Assembly (NCBI GenBank): GCA_026399415.1
Contig: JAPLQZ010000104.1
Span: 1-39,533, forward strand
Reading direction: 5' to 3'
Source of the DNA: Rhodocyclales bacterium
GTDB lineage: Bacteria; Pseudomonadota; Gammaproteobacteria; Burkholderiales; Rhodocyclaceae
DNA length: 39,533 bases
The translations under genes were made by a program, and so were the position numbers. This document shows, one piece after another, positions 14,745 to 24,510 of the stretch (position 1 is its first letter; every line of letters begins with the position of its first letter). The notes beneath the pieces are model-generated. The model was given only the letters and a program-made list of their open reading frames with translations. It was not told the DNA's origin and made no database searches.

Positions 14745-15844
14745 ATGTCCATCAACGAACAAACCATTCAGGCAGCGCTCAGCACTGTGGTCGACGCCAA
14801 TACCGGCAAGGATCTGGTCAGCACCCGCAGTGCCAAGAACATCCGCATCAGCGGCAGCGATGTCTCGCTCTCTCGCTCGACGTCGAACTCGGCTATCCGG
14901 CGAAGAGCCAGATCGAGGGCTTGCGTGCGGCAGTGATCACGCAGTTGAAGGCCATCCCCGGCATCGGCAATGTCAGCGCCAACGTCTATTCGAAGGTCGT
15001 CACGCACGCCGTACAGAAGGGCGTCAAGCTGATCCCCGGCGTCAAGAACATCATCGCGGTGGCCAGCGGCAAGGGCGGTGTCGGCAAGTCGACCACCGCC
15101 GTCAATCTGGCGCTGGCACTGGCTGCTGAAGGCGCCACGGTGGGCCTGCTGGATGCCGATATTTATGGCCCCTCGCTGCCGCAGATGCTGGGCATCGCCA
15201 GCGGCCGTCCCGAGTCGGCCGATGGCAAGGGCCTGGAGCCGATGGAGGCGCATGGCATCCAGGCCATGTCGATCGGCTTCCTGATCGACCCCGAGCAGCC
15301 CATGGTCTGGCGCGGCCCGATGGTGACGCAGGCGCTGACGCAACTGCTGACCGAGACGCGCTGGCGCGATGTCGATTATCTGGTCATCGACATGCCGCCT
15401 GGTACCGGCGACATCCAATTGACGCTGGCGCAACAGGTGCCGGTGACCGGCGCCATCATCGTCACCACGCCGCAGGACATCGCGCTGCTGGATGCGCGCA
15501 AGGGCCTCAAGATGTTCGATAAGGTCGGCATCCCGATCCTTGGCATCGTCGAGAACATGAGCATTCACATCTGCTCCAAGTGCGGCCATGCCGAACACAT
15601 TTTCGGTTCCGGCGGCGGCGACAGGATGGCCAGGGACTACGAAGTGGAAATGTTGGGCGCATTGCCGCTCGACATGGCGATCCGCATGCAGATGGACGGT
15701 GGCAAACCGACCGTCGAGGCCGATCCGGAAGGTCCGGCGAGCCTGATCTACAAGGGCATCGCGCGGCGCATCGCGGTGAAGATCGCCGAGCGGGCCAAGG
15801 ACCACACCAGCAAGTTCCCCAGCATCAAGGTAGTCAACACCTAA
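14745..15844 (+). pseudogene. apbC: Mrp/ApbC Fe-S cluster carrier ATPase, frameshifted
   Basis: Two frames together encode a complete Mrp (about 365 aa). The N-terminal MIP18/DUF59 domain starts at the ATG at 14745 (MSINEQTIQ...). Reading must then shift at about 14868-14874 to continue with SLDVELGYPAKSQ, Walker A GKGGVGKST, switch motif DMPPGTGD and the C-terminal C-x2-C (ICSKCGH) that holds the bridging cluster. The break is a 2-nt excess in CTCTCTC: with CTCTC the reading frame is continuous. Without correction, translation stops at 14936. Everything else looks under selection, so this is either a very recent mutation, a sequencing error or slippage-prone expression. Mrp loads Fe-S clusters onto apoproteins, of which this locus has several. 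The 3' end overlaps bioF by 4 bp. Confidence 0.85.
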
Positions 15845-17022
15845 TCTTTTTGTCGCAGCGGCAGACACGCGGCGACGGCGTCCAGCAGTCGCTGTATGTC
15901 GGCTTCGCCAAGCGCGCTGCTGAGCGTCAGGCGCAGCCGGCTGGTGCCCTCCGGCACCGTCGGCGGGCGGATGGCAACCGCGAGAACTCCGGCGGCTTCC
16001 AGTCGCTGCGCGGCGGCCAGCGCGTCTTTTTCGCTGCCGATCACGGCGGGAATGATCTGCGTGCTTGATCCCAGCGTATCGTAATTTCGCTGCGCCAAAA
16101 CTTCACGCAGCCGCTGCGAATTCTGTGCCAGACGCGCCCGCTCGTCATCCATGCCCGGCACCAGATCGAGCGCCGCATCGACGGCGCCGAGTACCGCGGG
16201 CGGCAGGGCAGTGGTGTAGATGAAGCCGGGGCAGCGATTTACCAGCCAGTCGATCAGCGTCCTCGATCCGGCAATGTAGGCGCCAAAGGCGCCGAAGGCC
16301 TTGCCCAAAGTGCCCATCACGATGTCGGCGCCGCAGTCAGCCGCGAGTCCGCGTCCCTGTGGACCCAGCACGCCGCTGGCATGGGCTTCGTCGACGTAGA
16401 GCGCAGCACCATGCCGTTCGGCGAGTTGCACCAGTGCCGGCAAATCGGCGCGGTCGCCGTCCATGCTGAATACGGATTCGGTGAGGATCAGCTTGCGGCC
16501 AAATTTTCCCGAATGTTGGCGCAGCAACTCGTCGAGATGATCAAGATTACTGTGGCGGAAGACCCGCGTCTTTGCTCTGGCGGCGCGGCAGCCGTGCACG
16601 ATACTGGCGTGATTGAGTTCGTCGCTGAAAATCGCCGTCTCACCAGCACCGACTCTTGTCAGCGCCGGGATTACCGTGGCATTGGCCTGGAAGCCGCTGG
16701 AGAACAGCAGGGCGGCCTCGCAACCCTTGAAGGCGGCGAGCCTTTCCTCGACCGCCAGGGTGATGTCGCGCGTGCCGGTGACGAGCCTCGAGGCCGGCGC
16801 GCCGGCACCGTGGCGCTCGGCCCACTCCGCAGCGCGTGCCTTCACCAGGGGATGCTGGCTCAAGCCCAGATAGTCGTTAGACGATGCGTCGATCAAGATG
16901 CGGCCATCGGCATCGCGCAACTCTCCGCTGTGCCAATGCCACGGCCGCAGGCGCCGCAGACGGTTGGTTCTGGCCAGTTCGGCCAGGTGTGCGGTCAGCA
17001 AAGCATCAAGACTTGCATCCAT
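15841..17022 (-). CDS. bioF: 8-amino-7-oxononanoate synthase
   Basis: A 393-aa PLP enzyme of the alpha-oxoamine synthase family, condensing pimeloyl-ACP/CoA with L-alanine in biotin synthesis. Visible motifs are SNDYLGLSQHP, GAGAPASRLVTGT, FSDELNHASIVHG, YVDEAHASGVLG and the PLP lysine in MGTLGKAFG. The gene begins one base after the bioA stop (TGA-A-ATG), so the two are co-translated. It converges on mrp with a 4-bp overlap. Length and motifs are normal. Confidence 0.95.
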   Translation of the reverse strand: MDASLDALLTAHLAELARTNRLRRLRPWHWHSGELRDADGRILIDASSNDYLGLSQHPLVKARAAEWAERHGAGAPASRLVTGTRDITLAVEERLAAFKGCEAALLFSSGFQANATVIPALTRVGAGETAIFSDELNHASIVHGCRAARAKTRVFRHSNLDHLDELLRQHSGKFGRKLILTESVFSMDGDRADLPALVQLAERHGAALYVDEAHASGVLGPQGRGLAADCGADIVMGTLGKAFGAFGAYIAGSRTLIDWLVNRCPGFIYTTALPPAVLGAVDAALDLVPGMDDERARLAQNSQRLREVLAQRNYDTLGSSTQIIPAVIGSEKDALAAAQRLEAAGVLAVAIRPPTVPEGTSRLRLTLSSALGEADIQRLLDAVAACLPLRQKD

Positions 17023-17023
17023 T

Positions 17024-18292
17024 TCAGAGCAAAGCTGCGCGTTCCGTCAACACCTGGCGCACGGCAGCGGTAAGTGTCGCCAGGTCGTCGGCGGTGATGA
17101 CGAAGGGCGGCATCAGATATACCACGTTGCCAAAGGGCCGGACCCAGACGCCAAGCTCGGCAAAGCGCCGGCGCGTGTGCTGGAGATCGATGGCACCGCT
17201 CAATTCCACCGCTCCGATGGCGCCCTTGATCCGCACGTCGGCAACGCCGGCGAGTTCGGCGCAGGGCGCGAGTTCCGCCATCAACTGCGCTTCGATCGCC
17301 GCCACCTGCGCCAGCCGGGGCTCGCGCTCGAACAGGTCGAGCGAGGCATTGGCGGCGGCGCAGGCCAGCGGGTTGGCCATGTAGGTGGGGCCGTGCATCA
17401 GCGCGGCAGATGGGTCGTCGGACAGAAATGCCTCGAACACATGGCGGCGCGTCACGGTAGCCGCCAGCGGCAGCGTGCCGCCGGTGAGCGCCTTCGACAG
17501 GCAGATGATGTCGGGTACAACCTCGGCTTCCTCGCAGGCAAACATCCGCCCGCTGCGGCCGAAGCCGGTCATGATTTCGTCGGCGATCAGCAGCACATCG
17601 TGCTGCCGGCAGCTTTCGACGATGAAGGCCAGCGTCTGCGTACTGTGCATCTTCATGCCGCCGGCGCCCTGCGCCAGCGGTTCGATGATGACGGCAGCGA
17701 GTCGTTCGCCGTGGGTGTCCAGCAGCAGGTCAAAGGCCCGGCGCAGGCTCTCGTCAGTCGGCAGCTCGGCCATCAACTGATCCGGCATGGTGCCGGCGAA
17801 CAGCGTGTGCATGCCTTCGTCCGGATCGCACAGAGCCATCGTGGCGAAGGTGTCGCCGTGATAGGCGTGGCGGAAATAGACGATGCGCTTCTTTTCCCCT
17901 TGACCCTTGTTGCGCCAGTACTGGATCGCCATCTTCAGCGCTACTTCGACCGCCACCGAGCCGGACTCGGTGAAGAAGACGCGCTCCAGGTCGCCCGGCA
18001 GCAGCGCGGTCAGACGTTGCGCGAGACGCAGCGCCGGTTCGTGTACCAGGCCGGCGAACATCACATGCGGCAGCGTGGCGAGCTGCTGTTCGACGGCGGC
18101 GCGAATGTGCGGATGGTTGTAGCCGTGGCAGGCGGTCCACCACGAGGAAATGCCGTCGATCAGCTCGCGGCCGTCGGCCAGGCGGATGCGCGCGCCCTGC
18201 GTGGCGACCGCCGCCAGCGGCGTCGCAGCGGTAGCCATCTGGGTGTAGGGCAGCCAGATGTGGGGCAGGCCTTCGGTGAGCCAGTCGGACAT
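17024..18292 (-). CDS. bioA: Adenosylmethionine-8-amino-7-oxononanoate aminotransferase
   Basis: A 422-aa class III aminotransferase that converts KAPA to DAPA using S-adenosylmethionine as amino donor. The N-terminal HIWLPYTQM motif is diagnostic of BioA. Others are GISSWWTACHGYNHP, ESGSVAVEVALKMA, ADEIMTGFGRSG and the PLP lysine in CLSKALTGG. It is the first gene of the bioA-bioF pair and is transcribed divergently from bioD across only 48 bp, so one short control region serves both. bioB, bioC and birA are not in the window. Confidence 0.96.
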   Translation of the reverse strand: MSDWLTEGLPHIWLPYTQMATAATPLAAVATQGARIRLADGRELIDGISSWWTACHGYNHPHIRAAVEQQLATLPHVMFAGLVHEPALRLAQRLTALLPGDLERVFFTESGSVAVEVALKMAIQYWRNKGQGEKKRIVYFRHAYHGDTFATMALCDPDEGMHTLFAGTMPDQLMAELPTDESLRRAFDLLLDTHGERLAAVIIEPLAQGAGGMKMHSTQTLAFIVESCRQHDVLLIADEIMTGFGRSGRMFACEEAEVVPDIICLSKALTGGTLPLAATVTRRHVFEAFLSDDPSAALMHGPTYMANPLACAAANASLDLFEREPRLAQVAAIEAQLMAELAPCAELAGVADVRIKGAIGAVELSGAIDLQHTRRRFAELGVWVRPFGNVVYLMPPFVITADDLATLTAAVRQVLTERAALL

Positions 18293-18340
18293 ATCGAACG
18301 CGAACAGGTACGCCGGCTAGAATGGCGCGGCGGAGGAAGA

Positions 18341-19009
18341 ATGGGCGCGAATTTTATCACCGGCACGGGTACCGACATAGGCAAGACCTGGCTTGCCTGC
18401 GCGCTGCTGCGTCACTGGCGGGCGGCGGGACTGGCGCCGGCGGCCTTCAAGCCGGTGCTGTCCGGCTTCGATGCGCTGCGCCCCGAGCTGAGCGATGCCG
18501 GTCAGTTGCTGTTCGCGCTGGGGCGTGAGTCGAGCACGGCCGAACTGGATGCCATCGCTCCCTGGCGCTTCGCCGCGCCTCTGTCGCCGGACATGGCGGC
18601 GGCGCGGGAAGGACGCCGAATCAATTTTGACGAGCTGGTCGCTTTCTCGCGTCAGGCTGCCGCCGCGTCGCCGCGGCCACTGCTGATCGAAGCTGTAGGC
18701 GGCGTCATGGCGCCGCTGGACCAGACACACACGGTGCGCGACTGGATCGCCGCCAGCGGCCTGCCTTGCCTCCTGGTGGCCGGCAGCTATCTGGGCAGCC
18801 TGAGCCATACCCTGACGGCGCTGGAGGCCTTGCAAAGAGTCGGCGCTGGCGTGACGGCGATTGTCGTCAACGAAACGCCGGGTTCGACGGTTGCGCTGGA
18901 TGCGACGCTGGAAGCCCTGTCGCGCTTTGTTGCCGGCATTCCTCTGGCGGCCATCGCCCGGGACAGCGCCCGAGCCGATGTCGCCGGGCTGGCCGGGCTA
19001 CTGTGCTGA
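18341..19009 (+). CDS. bioD: Dethiobiotin synthetase
   Basis: A 222-aa P-loop ATP-dependent carboxylase that closes the ureido ring of dethiobiotin. The P-loop is GTGTDIGKTW (8-17), with the substrate lysine in FKPVLSG and a second conserved block EAVGGVMAPLD. A CGGAGGAAG ribosome site (18331-18339) precedes the ATG at 18341. A TAGAAT box at 18318-18323 in the 48-bp bioA-bioD gap could be its -10. dcd follows after 54 bp. Confidence 0.95.
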   Translation: MGANFITGTGTDIGKTWLACALLRHWRAAGLAPAAFKPVLSGFDALRPELSDAGQLLFALGRESSTAELDAIAPWRFAAPLSPDMAAAREGRRINFDELVAFSRQAAAASPRPLLIEAVGGVMAPLDQTHTVRDWIAASGLPCLLVAGSYLGSLSHTLTALEALQRVGAGVTAIVVNETPGSTVALDATLEALSRFVAGIPLAAIARDSARADVAGLAGLLC

Positions 19010-19063
19010 ATTGGCCGCAGGCCGTATACTGCGCCCCCTTGAGTCCTTCTTTACGGATGAACC

Positions 19064-19630
19064 ATGACCATCAAGTGTGACAAATGGATCCGCCGCATGG
19101 CGGCCGAGCATGGAATGATCGAACCCTTCGAGCCCGACATGGTGCGCGAGATCGACGGCCGCAAGATCGTGTCCTACGGCACCTCGAGCTACGGCTACGA
19201 TATCCGCTGCTCGCGCGAGTTCCGGGTGTTCACCAACATCTACTCGACCATCGTCGATCCGAAGAATTTCGACCCCAATTCCTTCGTCGAGATGGACGGC
19301 GACCACTGCATCATTCCACCCAACTCCTTCGCCCTGGCGCGCACCCTGGAATATTTTCGTATTCCGCGCAATGTCCTCACCGTCTGCCTCGGCAAGAGCA
19401 CTTACGCGCGCTGCGGCATCATCGTCAATGTGACGCCGTTCGAGCCGGAATGGGAGGGCTACGTGACGCTGGAATTTTCCAACACGACGCCGCTGCCGGC
19501 CAAGATCTACGCCGGTGAAGGCTGTGCCCAGGTATTGTTCTTCGAAGCCGACGAAGTCTGCGAAACCTCCTACAAGGATCGCGGCGGCAAGTACCAGGGG
19601 CAGGTCGGCGTGACCTTGCCGAAGATCTAG
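19064..19630 (+). CDS. dcd: dCTP deaminase
   Basis: A 188-aa trimeric dUTPase-fold enzyme that deaminates dCTP to dUTP in the thymidylate pathway. It shows [20 protein letters not shown] and [15 protein letters not shown], with the catalytic glutamate in the last motif, and the C-terminal GKYQGQ-x-GVTLPK segment. Length is normal for the proteobacterial enzyme. The decarboxylase gene starts 16 bp downstream, suggesting one transcript. Confidence 0.96.
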   Translation: MTIKCDKWIRRMAAEHGMIEPFEPDMVREIDGRKIVSYGTSSYGYDIRCSREFRVFTNIYSTIVDPKNFDPNSFVEMDGDHCIIPPNSFALARTLEYFRIPRNVLTVCLGKSTYARCGIIVNVTPFEPEWEGYVTLEFSNTTPLPAKIYAGEGCAQVLFFEADEVCETSYKDRGGKYQGQVGVTLPKI

Positions 19631-19646
19631 AGCGAAGGAACCGGCC

Positions 19647-21887
19647 GTGCGCTTCCACTTTCCCATCATCATCATCGACGAGGACTTCCGCTCCGAGAAC
19701 GCCTCGGGCCTCGGCATCCGCGCACTGGCGGACGCCATCGAAAAAGAAGGCATGGATGTGCTGGGCGTCACCAGCTATGGCGACCTGAGCTCATTCGCCC
19801 AGCAGCAGAGCCGGGCCTCCGCCTTCATCCTCTCCGTCGACGACGAGGAACTGGCCAACCGGGAAAAGGAAACCATCGCCGAACTGCGCGCCTTCGTCGA
19901 GGAAATCCGCTACAAGAACGCCGAGATCCCGATCTTCCTGCACGGCGAGACGCGCACCAGTCGCCACATCCCGAACGACATCCTGCGCGAGCTGCATGGC
20001 TTCATCCACATGTTCGAGGACACGCCGGAGTTCATCGCCCGCCATGTCGTGCGCGAGGCCAAAACCTACCTCGATTCGCTGCCGCCGCCTTTTTTCCGCG
20101 CCCTGGTGCACTACGCTGCAGATGGTTCCTACTCATGGCACTGCCCCGGCCATTCGGGAGGCGTCGCCTTCCTCAAGAGCCCGGTGGGCCAGATGTTCCA
20201 CCAGTTCTTCGGCGAAAACATGCTGCGCGCCGACGTCTGCAATGCGGTCGAGGAACTCGGCCAGCTGCTCGACCATACCGGTCCGGTGGCGGCGTCCGAG
20301 CGCAATGCGGCACGCATTTTCAATTGCGACCACCTGTTCTTCGTCACCAACGGCACCTCCACCTCGAACAAGATCGTCTGGCACTCCACGGTGGCGCCGG
20401 GCGACATCGTGGTAGTCGATCGCAATTGCCACAAGTCGATCCTCCACGCCATCATGATGACCGGCGCGATCCCGGTGTTCCTGATGCCGACGCGCAACAA
20501 TTACGGCATCATCGGGCCGATCCCGAAAGAGGAGTTCCGCTGGAAGAACATCCAGAAGAAGATCGCCGCCCACCCCTTCGCCACCGACAAGAACGCCAAG
20601 CCGCGGGTGTTGACCATCACCCAGAGCACCTACGACGGCATCATGTATAACGTCGAGGAAATCAAGGAGATGCTCGACGGCAAGATCGACACCCTGCATT
20701 TCGACGAGGCCTGGCTGCCGCACGCCGCCTTCCACGATTTCTATGGCGACTACCACGCCATCGGCGCCGACCGGCCGCGCTGCAAGGAATCCATGGTGTT
20801 CTCGACGCAGTCGACGCACAAGCTGCTGGCCGGACTCTCGCAGGCGTCGCAGATCCTGGTGCAGGACGCCGAGAACAACAAGCTCGACCGCGACGTGTTC
20901 AACGAAGCCTATCTGATGCACACCTCGACCTCACCGCAATACTCGATCATCGCTTCCTGCGACGTCGCCGCGGCGATGATGGAGGAGCCGGGCGGCAGGG
21001 CGCTGGTCGAGGAGTCCATCGCCGAGGCGCTCGACTTTCGCCGCGCCATGCGCAAGGTGGACAAGGAGTGGGGCGCCGACTGGTGGTTCAAGGTCTGGGG
21101 TCCGGACGACCTTTCCGAGGAAGGCATCGAGGAACGCGACGCCTGGATGCTCAAGCCCGGTGCGCGCTGGCACGGCTTCGGCAAGCTGGCCAAGGGTTTC
21201 AACCTGCTCGACCCGATCAAGGCCACCGTCATCACACCGGGCCTCGACGTGGACGGGGCCTTTTCCGATGACAACGGTATTCCAGCGGCGATCGTCACCA
21301 AGTACCTCGCCGAACACGGCGTGATCGTCGAGAAGTGCGGGCTTTATTCCTTCTTCATCATGTTCACCATCGGCATCACCAAGGGCCGCTGGAACACCCT
21401 GGTCACCGCCCTGCAGCAGTTCAAGGACGACTACGACCGGAACCATCCGCTATGGAAGGTGCTGCCCGAGTTCGTGGTCAAGCATCCGCGTTACGAGCGG
21501 GTCGGCCTCAAGGATTTGTGCACCCAGATTCATGAGGTTTACAAGGCCAGGGACATCGCCCGCCTGACCACCAAGATGTATCTGTCCAACATGGTGCCGG
21601 CGATGCGCCCGGCGGACGCATTCGCCAAGATGGCGCATCGGGAAATCGACCGCGTTTCCATCGACAAGCTGGAAAACCGCGTCACCGCGGTACTGCTGAC
21701 GCCGTATCCGCCCGGGATTCCGCTGCTGATTCCGGGTGAACGCTTCAATGCCACGATCGTCCGCTACCTGAAATTCGCCCGCGAGTTCAACGAGAAGTTT
21801 CCCGGCTTCGAGACCGACATTCACGGCCTGGTGAAGGACGCTACCAACGGCGCGGTGCGCTATTACGTGGATTGTGTGGCGAACTGA
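19647..21887 (+). CDS. Inducible-type arginine/lysine/ornithine decarboxylase
   Basis: A 746-aa fold-type I PLP decarboxylase with an N-terminal response-regulator-like wing domain (about 1-130), the PLP core and a C-terminal domain. Core motifs are WHCPGHSGG, FFVTNGTSTSNKI, LHFDEAWLPHA and the PLP lysine in STQSTHKLLAGLSQ. These match the SpeC/CadA/AdiA group, which makes putrescine, cadaverine or agmatine and consumes protons. The substrate cannot be chosen from sequence by eye. It uses a GTG start at 19647, with GAAGGA just upstream. It is co-oriented and close behind dcd, an arrangement I recall from other betaproteobacteria. A long-stem terminator follows. Confidence 0.92.
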   Translation: MRFHFPIIIIDEDFRSENASGLGIRALADAIEKEGMDVLGVTSYGDLSSFAQQQSRASAFILSVDDEELANREKETIAELRAFVEEIRYKNAEIPIFLHGETRTSRHIPNDILRELHGFIHMFEDTPEFIARHVVREAKTYLDSLPPPFFRALVHYAADGSYSWHCPGHSGGVAFLKSPVGQMFHQFFGENMLRADVCNAVEELGQLLDHTGPVAASERNAARIFNCDHLFFVTNGTSTSNKIVWHSTVAPGDIVVVDRNCHKSILHAIMMTGAIPVFLMPTRNNYGIIGPIPKEEFRWKNIQKKIAAHPFATDKNAKPRVLTITQSTYDGIMYNVEEIKEMLDGKIDTLHFDEAWLPHAAFHDFYGDYHAIGADRPRCKESMVFSTQSTHKLLAGLSQASQILVQDAENNKLDRDVFNEAYLMHTSTSPQYSIIASCDVAAAMMEEPGGRALVEESIAEALDFRRAMRKVDKEWGADWWFKVWGPDDLSEEGIEERDAWMLKPGARWHGFGKLAKGFNLLDPIKATVITPGLDVDGAFSDDNGIPAAIVTKYLAEHGVIVEKCGLYSFFIMFTIGITKGRWNTLVTALQQFKDDYDRNHPLWKVLPEFVVKHPRYERVGLKDLCTQIHEVYKARDIARLTTKMYLSNMVPAMRPADAFAKMAHREIDRVSIDKLENRVTAVLLTPYPPGIPLLIPGERFNATIVRYLKFAREFNEKFPGFETDIHGLVKDATNGAVRYYVDCVAN

Positions 21888-21901
21888 GACACGCACGCGG
21901 T

Positions 21902-21949
21902 TACCGCCAAAGAAAAGGGCGCTCACGGGCGCCCTTTTCTTTGGCGGTA
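21902..21949. terminator. Bidirectional terminator, 21-bp perfect stem
   Basis: Arms 21902-21922 and 21929-21949 are perfectly complementary around a 6-nt loop, and include GGGCGC/GCGCCC flanked by AAAA and TTTT. It lies between the convergent decarboxylase and DUF4337 genes and would terminate both. Confidence 0.93.
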
Positions 21950-21957
21950 GTGGCGGG

Positions 21958-22545
21958 TTATATGTGCAGCATGCCCATCACGCCAAACGCGATGCCGATG
22001 CCGGCCGCAGCGAAAACGCCATACAGCAGCCATGTTTTGCGCGTCAGCAGCGCGATGGCGGAGAGCGCAATGGAGACCTGCAGCAGCGTGGTCGATAGCG
22101 CCCAGCGGCCGTGGACGTTCATCTCCATCTCGCTCTTCTTGTCGGCCTCCTTGGCTGCGGCTTCGAGCTTCTCGGCATCGGCCTTGATGTCGGTTTTTTC
22201 CTTCTTGTAGCGCTCGATTTCCTGCTTGAAGCGCTCACGATCCTCGCCGCTGGTGAGCGTCACGGACAACTCGGCCAGATTCTGCTTGTTGCTCTTGGCC
22301 TGGTAGTAGTTCCACTGGTTGGAGGCTGCCGTCTTCTGGATCGCGGCCTCGTTCTTGTAGAGCAGGGCAGCGTTCTGGGTGTGTCCGGCCTCGTAGCCGC
22401 CCACCGCGCCCAGCGTGGAAAGAATGGCCGTGGCGACGGCGATCCTGGAAACGAAGCTGTCGCCGCCACCATGGCCGCCGCCGTGTGCTGCGTGCTCGAC
22501 GGCGTGGTCGTGGGGGCCGTGTACGTGAAAGTGTCCGCCGGACAT
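21958..22545 (-). CDS. DUF4337-like membrane protein
   Basis: A 195-aa protein with a His/Gly-rich N-terminus (HFHVHGPHDH then HGGGHGGG, about 5-28). A helix follows at about 33-52, then a long charged coiled-coil segment (about 85-140, rich in K/E), and two C-terminal membrane helices (about 146-195). The layout fits the DUF4337 family of unknown function. The His-rich stretch could bind metal. It lies 11 bp after folA on the same strand, as the last gene of the long minus-strand run, and ends at the shared terminator. Confidence 0.75.
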   Translation of the reverse strand: MSGGHFHVHGPHDHAVEHAAHGGGHGGGDSFVSRIAVATAILSTLGAVGGYEAGHTQNAALLYKNEAAIQKTAASNQWNYYQAKSNKQNLAELSVTLTSGEDRERFKQEIERYKKEKTDIKADAEKLEAAAKEADKKSEMEMNVHGRWALSTTLLQVSIALSAIALLTRKTWLLYGVFAAAGIGIAFGVMGMLHI

Positions 22546-22556
22546 GGTGATTCTCC

Positions 22557-23051
22557 TCAGTTTCTCTGGTAGGTGACGAACGCATAACCGAAACCGGCCG
22601 CGTCATCATGTGTTTCACGTGCAGTTTCTTGCCATTGACGGGGGTCAATGGCGGGGAACCAGGTGTCGCCTTCGAAGGTGGTGTCGATCTCGGTCAATTG
22701 CAAGCGGTCCGCCAGCGGCAGTGCCGCCGCGTAGAGTTCGGCACCGCCGATGACGAAGGCTTCGCCGCTGTCCGCCGCACCGATGGCTGCCGGCAGCGAC
22801 AACACAGCCGTGGCGCCCTCGGTGCGGTAGCCGGCATCGCGGGTCACCACAATGTTGCGACGGCCGGGCAGCGGGCGAAAGTTGGCCGGTAGCGATTCCC
22901 AGGTTTTGCGTCCCATGATCACCGTATGCCCCGACGTCAGCGCCTTGAAGTGCTTGAGGTCGGCAGGCAGGCGCCAGGGCAGGCGATTGTCGATGCCGAT
23001 CACGCCATTTCTGGCGACGGCGGCGATCAGGGTGAGAATGGGTCTTGGCAT
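22557..23051 (-). CDS. folA: Dihydrofolate reductase
   Basis: A 164-aa enzyme reducing dihydrofolate to tetrahydrofolate. Motifs: [27 protein letters not shown] is split across residues 9-34 and carries the Met20-loop region, then [25 protein letters not shown] and [11 protein letters not shown]. The ATG at 23051 gives the standard DHFR N-terminus, and lies 10 bp after the glgA stop. In many betaproteobacteria folA directly follows thyA; here thyA is about 14.6 kb away on the same strand with the glycogen cluster between. Confidence 0.96.
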   Translation of the reverse strand: MPRPILTLIAAVARNGVIGIDNRLPWRLPADLKHFKALTSGHTVIMGRKTWESLPANFRPLPGRRNIVVTRDAGYRTEGATAVLSLPAAIGAADSGEAFVIGGAELYAAALPLADRLQLTEIDTTFEGDTWFPAIDPRQWQETARETHDDAAGFGYAFVTYQRN

Positions 23052-23061
23052 CGGGCGGCGA

Positions 23062-24492
23062 TTATAGCCGCTGGTAAAGCTCGACATATTGCCGGGCCGC
23101 TTCCGCCCAACTCGAATCGCACGCCATGCCATGCTTCTGCAGCCGGCGCCAGAGCTTGGGATCGTGCCACGCCTTCGTCGCGCGCAACAAGGCCTGCAGC
23201 AGGGCGTCTTTGGTAGCCGGCCCGAACACAAAGCCGTTGCCGTGACTGGCGTCGGCGGCATCGATCACGGTATCGGCCAGTCCGCCCGTGGCGCGCACCA
23301 CCGGGGGGGTGCCGTAGCGCAGGCTGTACATCTGGTTGAGGCCGCAAGGTTCGAAGCGCGAGGGCATGACAAAGATATCGGCTCCTGCTTCGATGCGATG
23401 GGCCAGCGCCTCGTCGAAGCCGAGGGTCACCGCGCATTGACCGCGATGTTTGCGCGCCAGCGTGGCCCAGGCCATCTCCAGTTGATGCGAGCCGGTGCCG
23501 AGGACGGCCAGTTGAGCCGGCAGCTTGAACACCTGCGGCGCCACCTCGAGCAGCAGGTCCAGCCCCTTTTGTTCGGTCAGGCGGCTGACCACGCCCAGCA
23601 AGGGCAGGTCCTCGTTCTTCTCGAGACCGAGCTCGACCTGCAGTTCCGCCTTGTTGATAGCCTTGCCATCCGGGCGACGGGCGCTGTAGCACCGGTAGAG
23701 GTGATGGTCGGTGGCCGGGTTCCAGATCCCGGTGTCGATGCCGTTGAGGATGCCGGACAGCTCTGCGGCACGATGGCGCAACAGGCCCGCCATGCCCATG
23801 CCTTCGGCATCGGTCTGAATTTCCATGGCGTAGGTGGGGCTCACCGTGTTAATGGCGTCGGCATGCTGCAGACCGGCCTTGAGAAATGACAGGTAGCCGT
23901 AATACTCGACGCCTTCGATGCGCCAGGCCTCGTCCGGCAGGCCCAGTTCGAACAGCGAAGCATGGTCGAACAGGCCCTGAAAGGCCAGGTTGTGCAAGGT
24001 GAACAGCGACTTCGCGCGTCGCCCCGGCAGGTAGCGCAGATAGCCCGCGGCGAGTCCGGTTTGCCAGTCATTGCAGTGGACGATATCGGGTTGCCAGTCC
24101 AGCGTGCTGGCCTCCGATCCCAGCCAGGCGGCGACACGCGACAACATCCCGAAGCGCAGGTGATTGTCGAGCCAGTCGCGTCCCTCGGGGCCAAGATACG
24201 GGCTTCCCGGGCGATTGAAGTAGGGCGGGTAGTCCAGCAGCAGCAGGGGCGTGCCATCGGGCGAAAGGGCTTGCCTCAGGGCCGGGGTCGGCAACAAACC
24301 GCCCAGGCCATGGGGCTTCGCGATTTCCTCGGCGTCGGAAAAACTCTCCAGCAGCGCGGGGTAGGCGGGAACCAGCACGCGGACATCCAGCCCCAGCTCG
24401 CGCAACGCGGCGGGCAGGCTGCCGGCAACCTCGGCGAGACCGCCGGTCTTGACCCAGGGGGCGAGTTCCGAGGTGGCGAAAAGGACTTTCAT
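23062..24492 (-). CDS. glgA: Glycogen synthase (ADP-glucose, GT5)
   Basis: A 476-aa GT5 glycosyltransferase that extends alpha-1,4-glucan from ADP-glucose. The N-terminal substrate loop is K15-TGGL, with [34 protein letters not shown] and the C-terminal [20 protein letters not shown] motif. It lies 18 bp after pgi. Its substrate comes from glgC product in the same cluster, and branches are added by glgB. Confidence 0.96.
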   Translation of the reverse strand: MKVLFATSELAPWVKTGGLAEVAGSLPAALRELGLDVRVLVPAYPALLESFSDAEEIAKPHGLGGLLPTPALRQALSPDGTPLLLLDYPPYFNRPGSPYLGPEGRDWLDNHLRFGMLSRVAAWLGSEASTLDWQPDIVHCNDWQTGLAAGYLRYLPGRRAKSLFTLHNLAFQGLFDHASLFELGLPDEAWRIEGVEYYGYLSFLKAGLQHADAINTVSPTYAMEIQTDAEGMGMAGLLRHRAAELSGILNGIDTGIWNPATDHHLYRCYSARRPDGKAINKAELQVELGLEKNEDLPLLGVVSRLTEQKGLDLLLEVAPQVFKLPAQLAVLGTGSHQLEMAWATLARKHRGQCAVTLGFDEALAHRIEAGADIFVMPSRFEPCGLNQMYSLRYGTPPVVRATGGLADTVIDAADASHGNGFVFGPATKDALLQALLRATKAWHDPKLWRRLQKHGMACDSSWAEAARQYVELYQRL

Positions 24493-24510
24493 CGCTTGCT
24501 CTTTGCGTCC

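Noticed and set aside
16898-19009. Long plus-strand frame through bioF/bioA
   Set aside because: Shadow of bioA in its first two thirds; only the last part, from 18341, is the real bioD.
22631-22652. 9-bp inverted repeat containing TTGAC-N4-GTCAA inside folA
   Set aside because: Lies within conserved folA coding sequence near the 3' end with no promoter to serve; probably coincidence.
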